Source: G963676205 sp964342525 (GTDB lineage Bacteria > Campylobacterota > Campylobacteria > Campylobacterales > Arcobacteraceae). Taken from it: a stretch of 27,967 nucleotides of DNA. The translations under genes and the position numbers were made by a program. Below, piece after piece: positions 8,044-16,669 of this stretch. The notes under the pieces are model-generated. The model did not search any database. It was not told where the DNA came from and saw only the letters and a list, made by a program, of their open reading frames with translations. Within the stretch, counting starts at the first letter, position 1. Each line of letters starts with the position of its first letter. The DNA is taken from contig CAYFGQ010000044.1 of assembly GCA_964342525.1 (NCBI GenBank), positions 1-27,967 of the forward strand. Direction: 5' to 3'.

Positions 8044-8733
8044 TTAAAATTTATATTTTAACCCTACGCTTAGTCCTCTTAGTGTGGTGTTTTTTATTTC
8101 TGAGCTTCCTGAAAGATCCTCAAAGTCTCTCCATAAAATTATTTGATATTGGTATGTAATATCTAGTTCTACATCTGGAGTAATATCAAATATTATACCT
8201 GCAGCAGGGTTTAAAGATACACCTTCTAAACCAAATTTTGAATAATCATAAATACCCACACCACCTTGAAGTTTTGTATATACTGTTTTTTCCTTATTCA
8301 TTGGTATGGCAATAATCATATTTAGATTTATCCCTGAAATATGATCTTCAAAGTCATCATAACTTAGGGTCGCTCCATTTACTAGGGATAACTCTACACG
8401 ATTACCTGTTTCAAATATATAACCTAATCTATAATATGCAAAACTAGTACTATCTTTCACATTATAAGCCTGATCTCCTGACTTACTTACAAAGTTTCCA
8501 ATAAAACCACTAGCACCCACATACATTCTTGAACTTCTTTGAGGTTCTTGAATATCTACTGCATTTTGATTATACTCGTAAACTTCTTCCCCTCCTGGAT
8601 CTAACTCTCCTGATTGGATTCGCTCAGCATTTAATTGTCTATTGATAGCTTCTAATTGTTTATTTAATAAAGTATTCTCAGCTGCTTGTAAACTATAATA
8701 TAAAGCAAAAAGTAAAAAAATCATTCTCAACAT
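8044..8733 (-). CDS. Outer-membrane beta-barrel protein with N-terminal coiled-coil segment
   Basis: This 229-residue protein has a signal peptide (hydrophobic FLLFALYYSL, likely cleavage after LQA). A short heptad-like helix follows (LNKQLEAINRQLNAERI), then a stretch of amphipathic beta-strands with aromatic girdle residues. It ends in LKYKF, whose terminal Phe is typical of outer-membrane barrels recognised by the Bam machinery. No specific family is recognised; OmpW- or opacity-like barrels are the nearest style. It is convergent to ftsI and divergent from purB. There are two candidate ATGs nine bases apart with no decisive ribosome site; the longer is given. Confidence 0.75.
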   Translation of the reverse strand: MLRMIFLLFALYYSLQAAENTLLNKQLEAINRQLNAERIQSGELDPGGEEVYEYNQNAVDIQEPQRSSRMYVGASGFIGNFVSKSGDQAYNVKDSTSFAYYRLGYIFETGNRVELSLVNGATLSYDDFEDHISGINLNMIIAIPMNKEKTVYTKLQGGVGIYDYSKFGLEGVSLNPAAGIIFDITPDVELDITYQYQIILWRDFEDLSGSSEIKNTTLRGLSVGLKYKF

Positions 8734-8850
8734 CTTTATATTTTAGCAAATAGAAATAATAAAAGTGATTAAGATAATCCCCTTTAAATAGCTTTTTTGT
8801 AATTTTTAGATAATATATCTCACTAAAATATAATTTAAGGGTATAAATAA

Positions 8851-10179
8851 ATGGTTGAAAGATATGCCAGAGAAGAGATGAGCTCAAAGTGGACTCAACA
8901 TGCAAGATATGCTGCATGGCTTGAGGTAGAAAAAGCAGCTGTTAAAGCTTGGAATAAATTAGGTCTTATTCCAGATGAAGATTGTGAGAAGATAGTAAAA
9001 AATGCAACTTTTTCAGTTGAAAGAATTGAAGAGATTGAAGCAGTTACAAAGCATGATTTAATCGCATTTAATACAAGCGTAGCAGAGAGTCTGGGTGAAG
9101 AATCAAGATGGTTTCACTATGGTATGACTTCATCTGATGCAGTTGATACAGGTGTTGCTTTACAGATGAAAGACTCTTTAGAGATTATTATCTCTGATGT
9201 TAAGATGCTAATGGAATCTATTAAAAAAAGAGCAGAAGAGCATAAATATACACTAATGGTAGGAAGATCTCATGGTATCCATGGTGAGCCTATTACATTT
9301 GGTCTTACATTAGCTGTTTGGTATGATGAGATGGCTAGACACCTAGAAAATCTAGAGCAAACTATGGATGTAATCGCTGTAGGTCAAATCTCAGGTGCTA
9401 TGGGTAACTTTGCTCATGCTCCACTTGAACTTGAAGAGCTTGCAATGGCGGAGCTTGGATTAAAGCCAGAACCTTGTTCTAACCAAGTAGTTCATAGGGA
9501 TAGATATGCAAGACTAGCAACAGCTTTAGCAACTATGGCTTCTTCAATTGAAAAGTTTGCTGTACAAGTAAGACACTTACAAAGAACAGAAGTTTATGAA
9601 GCTGAGGAGTTTTTTGCAAAAGGTCAAAAGGGATCTTCTGCTATGCCACATAAAAGAAATCCAATCTTAACAGAAAACATTACAGGACTTGCAAGAATCA
9701 TTAGAGGTTATTGTATGCCAGCTATGGAAAATGTTGCATTATGGCATGAAAGAGATATCTCTCATTCCTCTACTGAGAGATTTTGGCTTCCAGATGCATT
9801 TATCACATCAAACTTTATGCTTCATAGAATGAACAATGTAATTGCAAACTTAACAGTAATGCCAGAAAATATGATGAAAAATCTTAACCTTACTGGTGGA
9901 TTAGTATTCTCTCAAAGAGTATTATTAGAGCTTCCAAAAGCTGGTGTTTCTAGAGAAGATGCATATAAGATCGTACAAAGAAATGCTATGAAAGTATGGG
10001 AAGAGATCAAAGAGGGTAAACCAACAGTTGATGAAAATGGTGAGTCTTTATATCTTGGTCACCTATTAGCTGATGATGAGTTAAGATCAAAACTTTCTGA
10101 AGAGCAAATTAGAGAGTGTTTTAACTATGAGTATTATACTAAAAATGTAGATGCTATTTATAAGCGTGTATTTAAGTAA
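8851..10179 (+). CDS. purB: Adenylosuccinate lyase
   Basis: The product catalyses two fumarate-releasing steps of purine synthesis: SAICAR to AICAR, and adenylosuccinate to AMP. The 442 residues fit the bacterial family. The superfamily signature GSSAMPHKRNP lies at residues 261-271, with the catalytic serine in its flexible loop. H141 in GRSHGIHGEP is the catalytic-acid position, and the TSSDAVDTG motif is at residues 93-101. ATG is preceded by TAAGGG; GATAAT at 8809-8814 is a plausible -10. It is followed after 34 nt by the COG3400-type gene with no terminator between, so the two are probably co-transcribed. Confidence 0.96.
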   Translation: MVERYAREEMSSKWTQHARYAAWLEVEKAAVKAWNKLGLIPDEDCEKIVKNATFSVERIEEIEAVTKHDLIAFNTSVAESLGEESRWFHYGMTSSDAVDTGVALQMKDSLEIIISDVKMLMESIKKRAEEHKYTLMVGRSHGIHGEPITFGLTLAVWYDEMARHLENLEQTMDVIAVGQISGAMGNFAHAPLELEELAMAELGLKPEPCSNQVVHRDRYARLATALATMASSIEKFAVQVRHLQRTEVYEAEEFFAKGQKGSSAMPHKRNPILTENITGLARIIRGYCMPAMENVALWHERDISHSSTERFWLPDAFITSNFMLHRMNNVIANLTVMPENMMKNLNLTGGLVFSQRVLLELPKAGVSREDAYKIVQRNAMKVWEEIKEGKPTVDENGESLYLGHLLADDELRSKLSEEQIRECFNYEYYTKNVDAIYKRVFK

Positions 10180-10213
10180 TTAGTAGATTTATTTTAGGGG
10201 ATTGAAAAATTAA

Positions 10214-11635
10214 ATGAAACATATATTAGTAATAGTTGATGGTATTGTTGGTAATAAACTTATCCATAGGATGATAGATGCCAATACAGGAGATAATATT
10301 TATGATGTTGTATATACCAATGATCATATAGTTCCTAAAGTGATACCATCAAATTTTACTTTTTATAGATTTGATCCCACTTCAGCTTCAAAACTAGAGA
10401 TTGTACTAGATAAAGATATCCATACTGATGTATTGATCGTACTTACTACAAAAGATGAGACGATCAATACTCTTAAAAATATTAGAGAAAAGAAAAAAAA
10501 TCTAAATGTAACTATTTATGATAATTGGAATATTCAGATAAGTGATAATTATCTAAGTCGTTACAGTGGTGTGGATGTTTTAGCAAATGGGCTTTTAGAA
10601 AAGCTTCCAAATATTCCAGTTGTAGCACAAAATATTGGTCTTCGTCTTGGTGAGATTATGGAGATTAAAATACCATTTGGTAGTACATATGCTTATAGGT
10701 ATATTGGATCTATTGAGCAAAAAGATTGGAAGATTTTTGGTCTTTATAGAAACAATCAGTTAGTAACTGTAAAACCTACAATTATTTTAAAACCAAATGA
10801 TGTGATTTTAATCATTGGTAAACCAAATATACTTATGCAGGTATATAGTGCCATGACCAAAACCCATGGGCAGTTCCCTATGCCTTTTGGGAAAAATACA
10901 TACTTATATATTGATTTATATGTACAAAGTGAATCTGAAGCGTATAACTCACTTAAAGAAGCTATTTATCTTCATTCTAAGATAAAAGATAAAAAACTTT
11001 ATGTAACTATTACAAGACCTACAAATGTTCCAATTATGAATAAGTTAAAAAAACTTATTTATGAAAATGAAAACATCTCTTTAACTATAGATTATCATAA
11101 TCGTGGTTTTAGAAATATAGTTAAAAAAGAGGTAAAAAGATACAATGTGGGGCTTATTATCCTTACCCATAGTCTTTTACAATTTAGAGAGGCCATAAGA
11201 GATCTTGTGGATATGCAAATTCCTATTTATAAGATAGGAAAATCAAAGTTATCAAAAACAAAAGATACTTTAATTGTTGTAAATGATACAAAAAGTTATG
11301 AGCAGATTGCTCCAATTATTTTTGATGTATCAGAGCAACTAAATACAAATATTAAACTTTATAATGTCGCACCAATCAAAATTGAAAAGGTTGATGAACT
11401 TATTGAACATGTGGAAAACCTTGCTAAGATATTTAATCAAAATATTGAGATTGTAAATAAGATGAAAAATCCAATTAGGGAGCTTAAAAAGGAAGAAGAG
11501 ATCCTTCAAATCTTACCATTTAAAAAAGCTATGTTTGATAAAAGACTTGTAAACTTTTTCTCAACAAATAGTGATTTATTATCTTTTGATATGCCTGACT
11601 TTAATCAGTTATTGATACCTATCATCGAAGAGTAA
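10214..11635 (+). CDS. COG3400-type protein with nucleotide-binding-like and TrkA-C (RCK_C) domains
   Basis: This 473-residue soluble protein has three parts. Residues 1-130 form a Rossmann-like alternating alpha/beta region (ILVIVDGIVGNKLIHRM; VLIVLTTKDETI). Residues about 145-215 form a TrkA-C/RCK_C-like ligand-binding domain (GEIMEIKIPFGS, LKPNDVILIIGK). Residues 230-470 have a universal-stress-like alpha/beta character. The architecture suggests a ligand-sensing regulator of ion transport or another membrane process, but no channel gene is adjacent and the glycine-rich NAD loop GxGxxG is not intact, so the ligand is unknown. The gene lies directly behind purB. The assignment to COG3400 rests on recall of the domain pattern, not a search. 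Confidence 0.78.
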   Translation: MKHILVIVDGIVGNKLIHRMIDANTGDNIYDVVYTNDHIVPKVIPSNFTFYRFDPTSASKLEIVLDKDIHTDVLIVLTTKDETINTLKNIREKKKNLNVTIYDNWNIQISDNYLSRYSGVDVLANGLLEKLPNIPVVAQNIGLRLGEIMEIKIPFGSTYAYRYIGSIEQKDWKIFGLYRNNQLVTVKPTIILKPNDVILIIGKPNILMQVYSAMTKTHGQFPMPFGKNTYLYIDLYVQSESEAYNSLKEAIYLHSKIKDKKLYVTITRPTNVPIMNKLKKLIYENENISLTIDYHNRGFRNIVKKEVKRYNVGLIILTHSLLQFREAIRDLVDMQIPIYKIGKSKLSKTKDTLIVVNDTKSYEQIAPIIFDVSEQLNTNIKLYNVAPIKIEKVDELIEHVENLAKIFNQNIEIVNKMKNPIRELKKEEEILQILPFKKAMFDKRLVNFFSTNSDLLSFDMPDFNQLLIPIIEE

Positions 11636-11721
11636 AGAGCTCTACTTAAGTGCCCTTAAACTATTTTTAACCCCTATTTAGGGATAATTCAAGCAAAATT
11701 TATATATATAGGAACTCTATT

Positions 11722-12330
11722 TTGAATAAAAATATTACACTAATATTACTTCTTTCATCTTTATTTATCACTAACTCTTTTGCTAAAGGTGCTTCTTGGT
11801 TTGGTGGCGTGGGAGCAACTATTTCTGGAAACTCATCTGCAATGGTTAGAAGTGGTAGTACTTACACTCAATCAGAATATGAAACAACTGTAAGTGATGG
11901 TTTAGATCAAATAAGTATACATTTAGGCTATGCTTGGTCTATGTATTCAGGATATGAGGTTTCTTATTCAATGATGAATCTGAATAATAGCTCTGGTGGA
12001 AAAGAGGGGTCTTTAACTCTTACGGAGATAGATAGAATTATTGGATTAACTGATTGGAATATAGGTCTTACAAATCAAAAAATTGATCTAATTGTGCCTT
12101 TTTTAAAAATAGGAATTGGTATGGCTACTTGGAGTGATAGTAATTCTGCAAGTTCTGAAGATATAAGTGGTACTGTAGGAAAGGTAACATTAGGAGCTTT
12201 AATCAAAGGACCTCGTATGTGGTTTGATATATCTTATAGTGTAAGAGAAACAGGCTTTTTAAGTACAAAAACTGTTGAACAATCACCTATACAGACTGCA
12301 AATGTAGCTATTAAATATTTCTTTGAATAA
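11722..12330 (+). CDS. Small outer-membrane beta-barrel protein, unknown function
   Basis: This 202-residue protein has a Sec signal peptide (LILLLSSLFITNSFA, cleavage likely before KGASWFGG). A Gly/Ser/Thr-rich mature domain of alternating-residue strands follows, ending IKYFFE. No specific family is recognised. The TTG start has AGGA 8 nt upstream, and a run of TATATATA (from 11701) supplies a candidate -10. A terminator hairpin overlaps its stop codon. It is the third of four small predicted barrel or barrel-like proteins in the window (3256, 8044, 11722, 14237), none obviously similar to another by eye. Confidence 0.75.
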   Translation: MNKNITLILLLSSLFITNSFAKGASWFGGVGATISGNSSAMVRSGSTYTQSEYETTVSDGLDQISIHLGYAWSMYSGYEVSYSMMNLNNSSGGKEGSLTLTEIDRIIGLTDWNIGLTNQKIDLIVPFLKIGIGMATWSDSNSASSEDISGTVGKVTLGALIKGPRMWFDISYSVRETGFLSTKTVEQSPIQTANVAIKYFFE

Positions 12331-12345
12331 GAAATATTTAATTTT
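12310..12345 (+). terminator. AT-rich terminator, convergent genes
   Basis: A 14-bp stem (12310-12323 with 12329-12342) with a 5-nt loop is followed by T residues. It overlaps the stop of the barrel gene and lies just beyond the stop of the convergent response-regulator gene. Confidence 0.7.
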
Positions 12346-12356
12346 CTAAAATACTC

Positions 12357-13019
12357 TTAGTTAGCGTAATAACGCTCTATTTTATAACCAAGCCCTCTAA
12401 TATTTTTTATAAAATCCTCTTTTAAAGATTTATTTAGTCTACTGATCTCTGCACGGATTGTAGGATTATCGATAAGTTCACCATCCCAAACATCCATTCT
12501 AAATCGCTCAAAATCCACAACCATATTTATATTGAATGCCAAGATTTCAATAATTGCTAGTTGTTTTTTAGTAAGGTTTTGAGGCTCATTCTTAAAATAT
12601 AAGGTTTTATCAGATTTTGCAAAGCTATAGTTTTTGCTAAGCATGATATGATTTTCTTGGGGTTTATTGTTTTTAATTAATTGGTTTATTTTTATACCAA
12701 GCTCTTGTAAATGAAATGGCTTTTTCATATATTCAACACAACCAAGCTCATAAGCTCTTGAGATATCATCTATATCGTGCAAGGCACTTATAAAAATAGT
12801 AGGGATAAATATCTCATTTTTATTTAAATGCTCCATTATTTCAAAGCCAGAAATATTTGGTACATTGATATCAAGTATTAAAAGATCAAATTTAATATCT
12901 ATAAGATCTAATGCCTCAGCACCATCTTTAAAAGATCTTACAACATGTCCTAAAGTTTCTAAATAATCTTTTATTGAATCATTTAATAAAGCTTCATCTT
13001 CTAGTAATAATATATTCAT
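12357..13019 (-). CDS. OmpR-type response regulator
   Basis: A receiver domain has acidic residues E7/D8, phosphoacceptor D50 (LLILDINVP) and the conserved Lys in MKKPFH. A winged-helix DNA-binding domain follows (TKKQLAIIEIL ... NIRGLGYKIE). The longest frame starts upstream inside the kinase gene. I choose the ATG at 13019 because the receiver fold begins exactly there (MNILLLEDE), AAGG lies 7 nt upstream, and it is 1 nt beyond the kinase stop. It is thus translationally coupled to its sensor kinase. Targets are unknown; the divergent gene at 14237 is an obvious candidate (inference). Confidence 0.9.
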   Translation of the reverse strand: MNILLLEDEALLNDSIKDYLETLGHVVRSFKDGAEALDLIDIKFDLLILDINVPNISGFEIMEHLNKNEIFIPTIFISALHDIDDISRAYELGCVEYMKKPFHLQELGIKINQLIKNNKPQENHIMLSKNYSFAKSDKTLYFKNEPQNLTKKQLAIIEILAFNINMVVDFERFRMDVWDGELIDNPTIRAEISRLNKSLKEDFIKNIRGLGYKIERYYAN

Positions 13020-13020
13020 T

Positions 13021-14184
13021 TTATGCCTTAATAAATTGGTATTCAAAAGTAGTTTCATCTTCTTTTGAATCTAAAATGATTTTAACACTATTTTCATCAC
13101 AGATATCTTTAACGATATTTAGTCCAATACCAAAACCACCCTTGGTATCGCTTTCCCTATAAAAACTAGAAAATATTTGTGTCACATCTTGGATTTGTTC
13201 AGAGTTTGTTTTTACACTAAAAACTATCTTATCATTATCTTTTAATAGTTTGATAAATATTGCAGAATCAGGAAAACTATATTTGATAGCATTTGAGATA
13301 TTATTATCTATGATTCTTTGAAGTTTTACCTCATTGAATGAGATTTTTAGATTAGAATCCATATTTGTGATAAATACCATACCACTAGCATTTGCTACTT
13401 CATCAAAAAATTCAATTCTCCCTTTTAAAAACTTTGTAAAATCGATGATCTCTTTTGGATAGTCTATCCTATCTTTTTTTACCATATAACTAAGGTCATT
13501 GAAAATATTATGGATGATTTTTGATCCCGATTCTATATTTATGATGTTTTGATTGGAGATATTTTTCATTTTTAAAAGGTCAATATTTGTCAAAATAATA
13601 CTTAAAGGTGTATTTACCTCATGGATAGATTTTTTGATAAATTTATCTTGGGCAAGTACTAGATTTTGAAGCTCCATTGTTTTATCTTTTACCTTTTGCT
13701 CAAGGGTAGAATTTACTTCAATAAGCTCTTTATGTTTGGTTTGGATAGTACCAATAAGCTCATTTGCATTTCCAATAATCGCTTTTAATTCTGTAAAATT
13801 AAAATCATTTTGATTTATTTTGGTGTAGTCTTTTGATGCACCCCGCAGTTTATGTATGAAGAGATTTAGTTCATGTTCAATTAAAAAAGAAACCACCCTT
13901 AAAAGCATAAATATAGTAAAAAATAAAAACAAAGCAACCCCACCAATACCTACAATATACCGCATAACCTTTTGTTTATGCTCTTTTTGTATTTTTAGGA
14001 GGATGTCTTTTTTTATAATACTCTCTTCAAAATTTTGCTCAATTCTGATCTTCTCTTCTCCGTATCTAAGATACTCTTGATTGATAATAAGTATAGCAAA
14101 GATAAAAACGGCAGTTCCAGCAATGGATGCACTAATATATGCAATTTTATGTATTGAAAGGTTCTCGAAATATCTGTTAAACAT
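13021..14184 (-). CDS. Membrane sensor histidine kinase, degenerate G1 box
   Basis: The protein has two membrane segments (about residues 13-34 and 76-102 from the chosen start) with a short, charged periplasmic loop of about 40 residues. A coiled-coil linker (NSTLEQKVKDKTMELQN) follows. The HisKA domain has H188 in SIHEVNTPLSII. The ATPase domain has an N box (DNNISNAIKY) and a G2 box (GGFGIGLNIV). The usual DxGxG of the G1 box is not recognisable (VKTNSEQI in its place). The 14238 ATG lies within the divergent gene. The ATG at 14184 is preferred, with a TATAAT ending 6 nt upstream. It pairs with the regulator at 12357. Confidence 0.87.
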   Translation of the reverse strand: MFNRYFENLSIHKIAYISASIAGTAVFIFAILIINQEYLRYGEEKIRIEQNFEESIIKKDILLKIQKEHKQKVMRYIVGIGGVALFLFFTIFMLLRVVSFLIEHELNLFIHKLRGASKDYTKINQNDFNFTELKAIIGNANELIGTIQTKHKELIEVNSTLEQKVKDKTMELQNLVLAQDKFIKKSIHEVNTPLSIILTNIDLLKMKNISNQNIINIESGSKIIHNIFNDLSYMVKKDRIDYPKEIIDFTKFLKGRIEFFDEVANASGMVFITNMDSNLKISFNEVKLQRIIDNNISNAIKYSFPDSAIFIKLLKDNDKIVFSVKTNSEQIQDVTQIFSSFYRESDTKGGFGIGLNIVKDICDENSVKIILDSKEDETTFEYQFIKA

Positions 14185-14190
14185 AAATTT

Positions 14191-14215
14191 ATTATAACAA
14201 GTTATATTGTATAAT
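14191..14215. promoter_or_regulatory. Back-to-back divergent -10 elements
   Basis: On the minus strand TGTTATAAT (14199-14191) sits 6 nt before the kinase ATG. On the plus strand TATAAT (14210-14215) sits 21 nt before the ATG at 14237. The hexamers are 13 bp apart, so the -35 zone of each promoter overlaps the -10 of the other, and simultaneous polymerase occupancy is unlikely. Confidence 0.55.
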
Positions 14216-14236
14216 CTCCAAAAACGTGGATAAATC

Positions 14237-14776
14237 ATGAATAAACTTTATATAATACTACTTTTTTTAACGATCTCTTTAAACCTACAAGCAGAAAATA
14301 GATATAGCTTAAGTGCAAGTACAGCCCAAAGAGAGACAACTTTAGCTGAAGCTATTACCGAGGATGAAAGTGAATTTTATCTCTCTTTAGAAGCATTTTT
14401 TTCTGTTGATGCTTGGTCAGGTGGGGATTTTCAACAAGGTCCAGTAGTGAATTTTTTTGATATTACCAATGAGGATGATTCTTATAGTGATTATTTCCAT
14501 GCTGGGTGGCAGTTTATTTGGGAGTTTAGGGAAAATCTAGAGATAATTGGCTCAGCCTATGCTGTATTTGAGAGAGCTTTTTATGATAATAATGAAGATG
14601 ATAAAGAGTTAAAGATTACTCTAAAAGATGGTTATGGAGCTAAATTAGCACTTCGTGTAGCAATTATGGATGATTTTGGTTTTGAGGTGGCTACTGCAAA
14701 ATTTGAAGTTGATGAATCAGGAAAACAAACCCGTACCTATGAGGAGAATAGTCTCTCATTGGTATGGTGGTTCTAA
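14237..14776 (+). CDS. Exported barrel-like protein divergent from a kinase gene
   Basis: This 179-residue protein has a signal peptide (MNKLYIILLFLTISLNLQA). The mature domain is acidic and aromatic, with strand-like segments (YFHAGWQFIWEF, KLALRVAIMDDFGFEVATAKFEV), and ends in SLVWWF, consistent with outer-membrane insertion. No family is recognised. The start overlaps nothing once the kinase start is placed at 14184; GGAT lies about 7 nt upstream. Its position opposite a two-component operon suggests co-regulation or participation in the same signalling circuit, but that is inference. Confidence 0.75.
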   Translation: MNKLYIILLFLTISLNLQAENRYSLSASTAQRETTLAEAITEDESEFYLSLEAFFSVDAWSGGDFQQGPVVNFFDITNEDDSYSDYFHAGWQFIWEFRENLEIIGSAYAVFERAFYDNNEDDKELKITLKDGYGAKLALRVAIMDDFGFEVATAKFEVDESGKQTRTYEENSLSLVWWF

Positions 14777-14813
14777 AGGCTTAGACAAAGTAGGATTTTG
14801 TTAAAAATCGTTG

Positions 14814-15044
14814 TTAAAAATTGTTTTTAGTAGATATTCTTATTTGTTTGAAAGAGAAATCGATATTATAAATATCTCTAAAAGGTTCAAGTGTATCATG
14901 CAAGGTAATTATCTCTTTTGTAGATAGATATGTTTGGGAGTCTTTTTTTGGCAAAATTAATAAAATATTTTCTTTTATCTCTATTCTACTAAAGTATTTA
15001 TTTTTATTTAGATTAAGTAGAGAAACTAAACTTGTGATACCCAT
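14814..15044 (-). CDS. Small hypothetical protein (76 aa)
   Basis: This short cytoplasmic-looking protein has no signal peptide or membrane span and mixes beta-strand and helix character (RIEIKENILLILPKKD; TKEIITLHDTL). No family is recognised. ATG is preceded by AAAGGA at good spacing, and codon use resembles its neighbours, which supports a real gene. It lies convergent to the 14237 gene and precedes a 248-bp gap (15045-15292). That gap holds two small hairpins (15198-15212 and 15243-15261) but no gene I would defend. Confidence 0.6.
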   Translation of the reverse strand: MGITSLVSLLNLNKNKYFSRIEIKENILLILPKKDSQTYLSTKEIITLHDTLEPFRDIYNIDFSFKQIRISTKNNF

Positions 15045-15242
15045 ATATAAATCCTTTGCTTTATCTGTAAAGGGATTTTAGCCATACTTGGTAAATGAAG
15101 GGTAACACTTCTTAATTTTTTGGTGTTTTTCAAATCCTTTGGCATAAAATTGTGATAATTGTTTTATTTTTATTGTATATTTTTTGACTCAGGGATGGGG
15201 TTTGTTAAACCCAAATGTAATTAAATATATATAGATGATTAC

Positions 15243-15261
15243 CCCTCTTAAAAGAAGAGGG
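15243..15261. other. Intergenic 7-bp hairpin downstream of the sensor kinase gene
   Basis: CCCTCTT pairs with AAGAGGG across a 5-nt loop. There is no T-run on either side, so it is not a typical terminator; it could stabilise the 3' end of the kinase transcript. Confidence 0.35.
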
Positions 15262-15292
15262 AGAAATGAATTATATTGAGTGTTCTATGTAT

Positions 15293-16669
15293 CTATTTAA
15301 ATAATATAGTAAATAGATTCTCACCCTCTTCATATTGATACTCTAAACTAAACTCATGGGCTTTTAGTATGGAGTGTACTATATAAAGACCAAGTCCTAA
15401 ACTATGTGAACAAGATTCATAATTTCTATTGAATGGTTTGAAATATTCACATAGTGGTTTTTCAAGCTCTTTACCTTTACTTTTTATGGTGATTTCATTT
15501 GCATTGAGTATGATTGTTGGAATCTCTTCTCCATATTTTATAGCATTGTCTATAAGGTTTTTTATTGCTATTGAAAATAGTTCAAGATCCACATTTATAT
15601 TTAAAGGCTCTAGTGTATTATCCTCAATGAGAATAGAGCCTTTATCTAATAATAATATCTCTAAAGTATTATCTATGATATTATGAACTTCAATCTTTCT
15701 TTTGTTGAGAGTTACATTATTTGAAGTAAACATCTCTAAACGTGCCAATTCACTTAAAAGATATTCTAGTCTTTCAAAAGCTTTTTTTAGGTTATTATGA
15801 TATTTGTGCCCTTCAAGCATATCAGCTATAATAAATCCTCTAGTGATTGGGGTTTTAAACTCATGCATAATATTTCGTAAAAATAGATTTCTTGATTCTG
15901 TTAATTCTCTAATTTGTATAATGGCATTATTAAATTCATTTGCCACATCACTTATCTCATCTTTGCCTTTTGTGCTTGTATCAATATCTAGATCACCTTT
16001 TGAGAACCTATGGATATTTTCTTTTAGGGCATTTAGTGGGGTAAGTCTATTTAATAAAAACATATAAAAAGATATAAAAACAATATTTAAAATCATAGTA
16101 AGAAGTAAGATCTCTTTTTCTTTACTTTTTCTACTAACCATATCTTTTAGTAAAAACTCCCTATGTTTATCAAAAAAGTGAAAATAGTTATGTCCAGCAT
16201 AGCTATATAATCTCCAATCATCCTCATAGGCTATAAGTTTTCCATATCTTTGAATATCTTTTATACTAAGTTCTGCTATTTGCATATCATAAGTGTTTAA
16301 TTGATGGTTTAGATCCTCTTTTGTAATCTCTATTACATGTCTAGGTGGTCTAGGTGGTTTTTTTACTTGAAATTGTAGTTTTACTTCACTACCATCTATG
16401 GTTTTTTGTATCTCTTTTATAATCTCAAAGGAGTTGTTTTCTAAAAATGGTGGTTGGGGAGTTTTTTCTAGTTCCCTTTTTATAATATTTTTATGGGATT
16501 TAAATAAAGCACTTAGGTATTTATGGGTTTGTATATCTATTTGTTCTTGTTTTTTTATTGTATATCCCTTATAGATCAGTAGATTTGATACTATCAACAT
16601 GATCAGGAAAAAAAGTGTAATATGAACTATAATTGAATGTTTATTTAGATTGAATCTATTGGTTGACAA
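15293..16669 (-). CDS. ArsS/CprS-like sensor histidine kinase
   Basis: The 458-residue inner-membrane kinase has TM1 at about residues 12-33 and a large periplasmic sensor region (34-185) with a proline-rich patch (KKPPRPPR). TM2 is at about 187-206, then a HAMP domain, then a HisKA domain with H269 in NIMHEFKTPITRG. The HEFKTPIT H box and overall plan resemble the ArsS (H. pylori) and CprS (C. jejuni) kinases. The ATPase domain has an N box (LIDNAIKYG) and a G2 box (LGLGLYIV). The G1 position reads KSKGKELE rather than DxGxG. The TTG start, with AGGA upstream, overlaps the regulator gene by 14 nt. Confidence 0.88.
   Translation of the reverse strand: MSTNRFNLNKHSIIVHITLFFLIMLIVSNLLIYKGYTIKKQEQIDIQTHKYLSALFKSHKNIIKRELEKTPQPPFLENNSFEIIKEIQKTIDGSEVKLQFQVKKPPRPPRHVIEITKEDLNHQLNTYDMQIAELSIKDIQRYGKLIAYEDDWRLYSYAGHNYFHFFDKHREFLLKDMVSRKSKEKEILLLTMILNIVFISFYMFLLNRLTPLNALKENIHRFSKGDLDIDTSTKGKDEISDVANEFNNAIIQIRELTESRNLFLRNIMHEFKTPITRGFIIADMLEGHKYHNNLKKAFERLEYLLSELARLEMFTSNNVTLNKRKIEVHNIIDNTLEILLLDKGSILIEDNTLEPLNINVDLELFSIAIKNLIDNAIKYGEEIPTIILNANEITIKSKGKELEKPLCEYFKPFNRNYESCSHSLGLGLYIVHSILKAHEFSLEYQYEEGENLFTILFK

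Noticed and set aside
14794..14809. GATTTT/AAAATC hairpin between convergent genes as a terminator
   Set aside because: A 6-bp, almost all A/T stem without a good T-run; not distinguishable from background in this composition.
15198..15212. GGGTTT-GTT-AAACCC hairpin as a terminator
   Set aside because: No T-run on either strand; only a short perfect palindrome.
15266..15304. 12-codon open frame with GGAGA upstream (MNYIECSMYLFK)
   Set aside because: Too short, overlaps the end of the kinase gene on the other strand, and nothing supports its expression.
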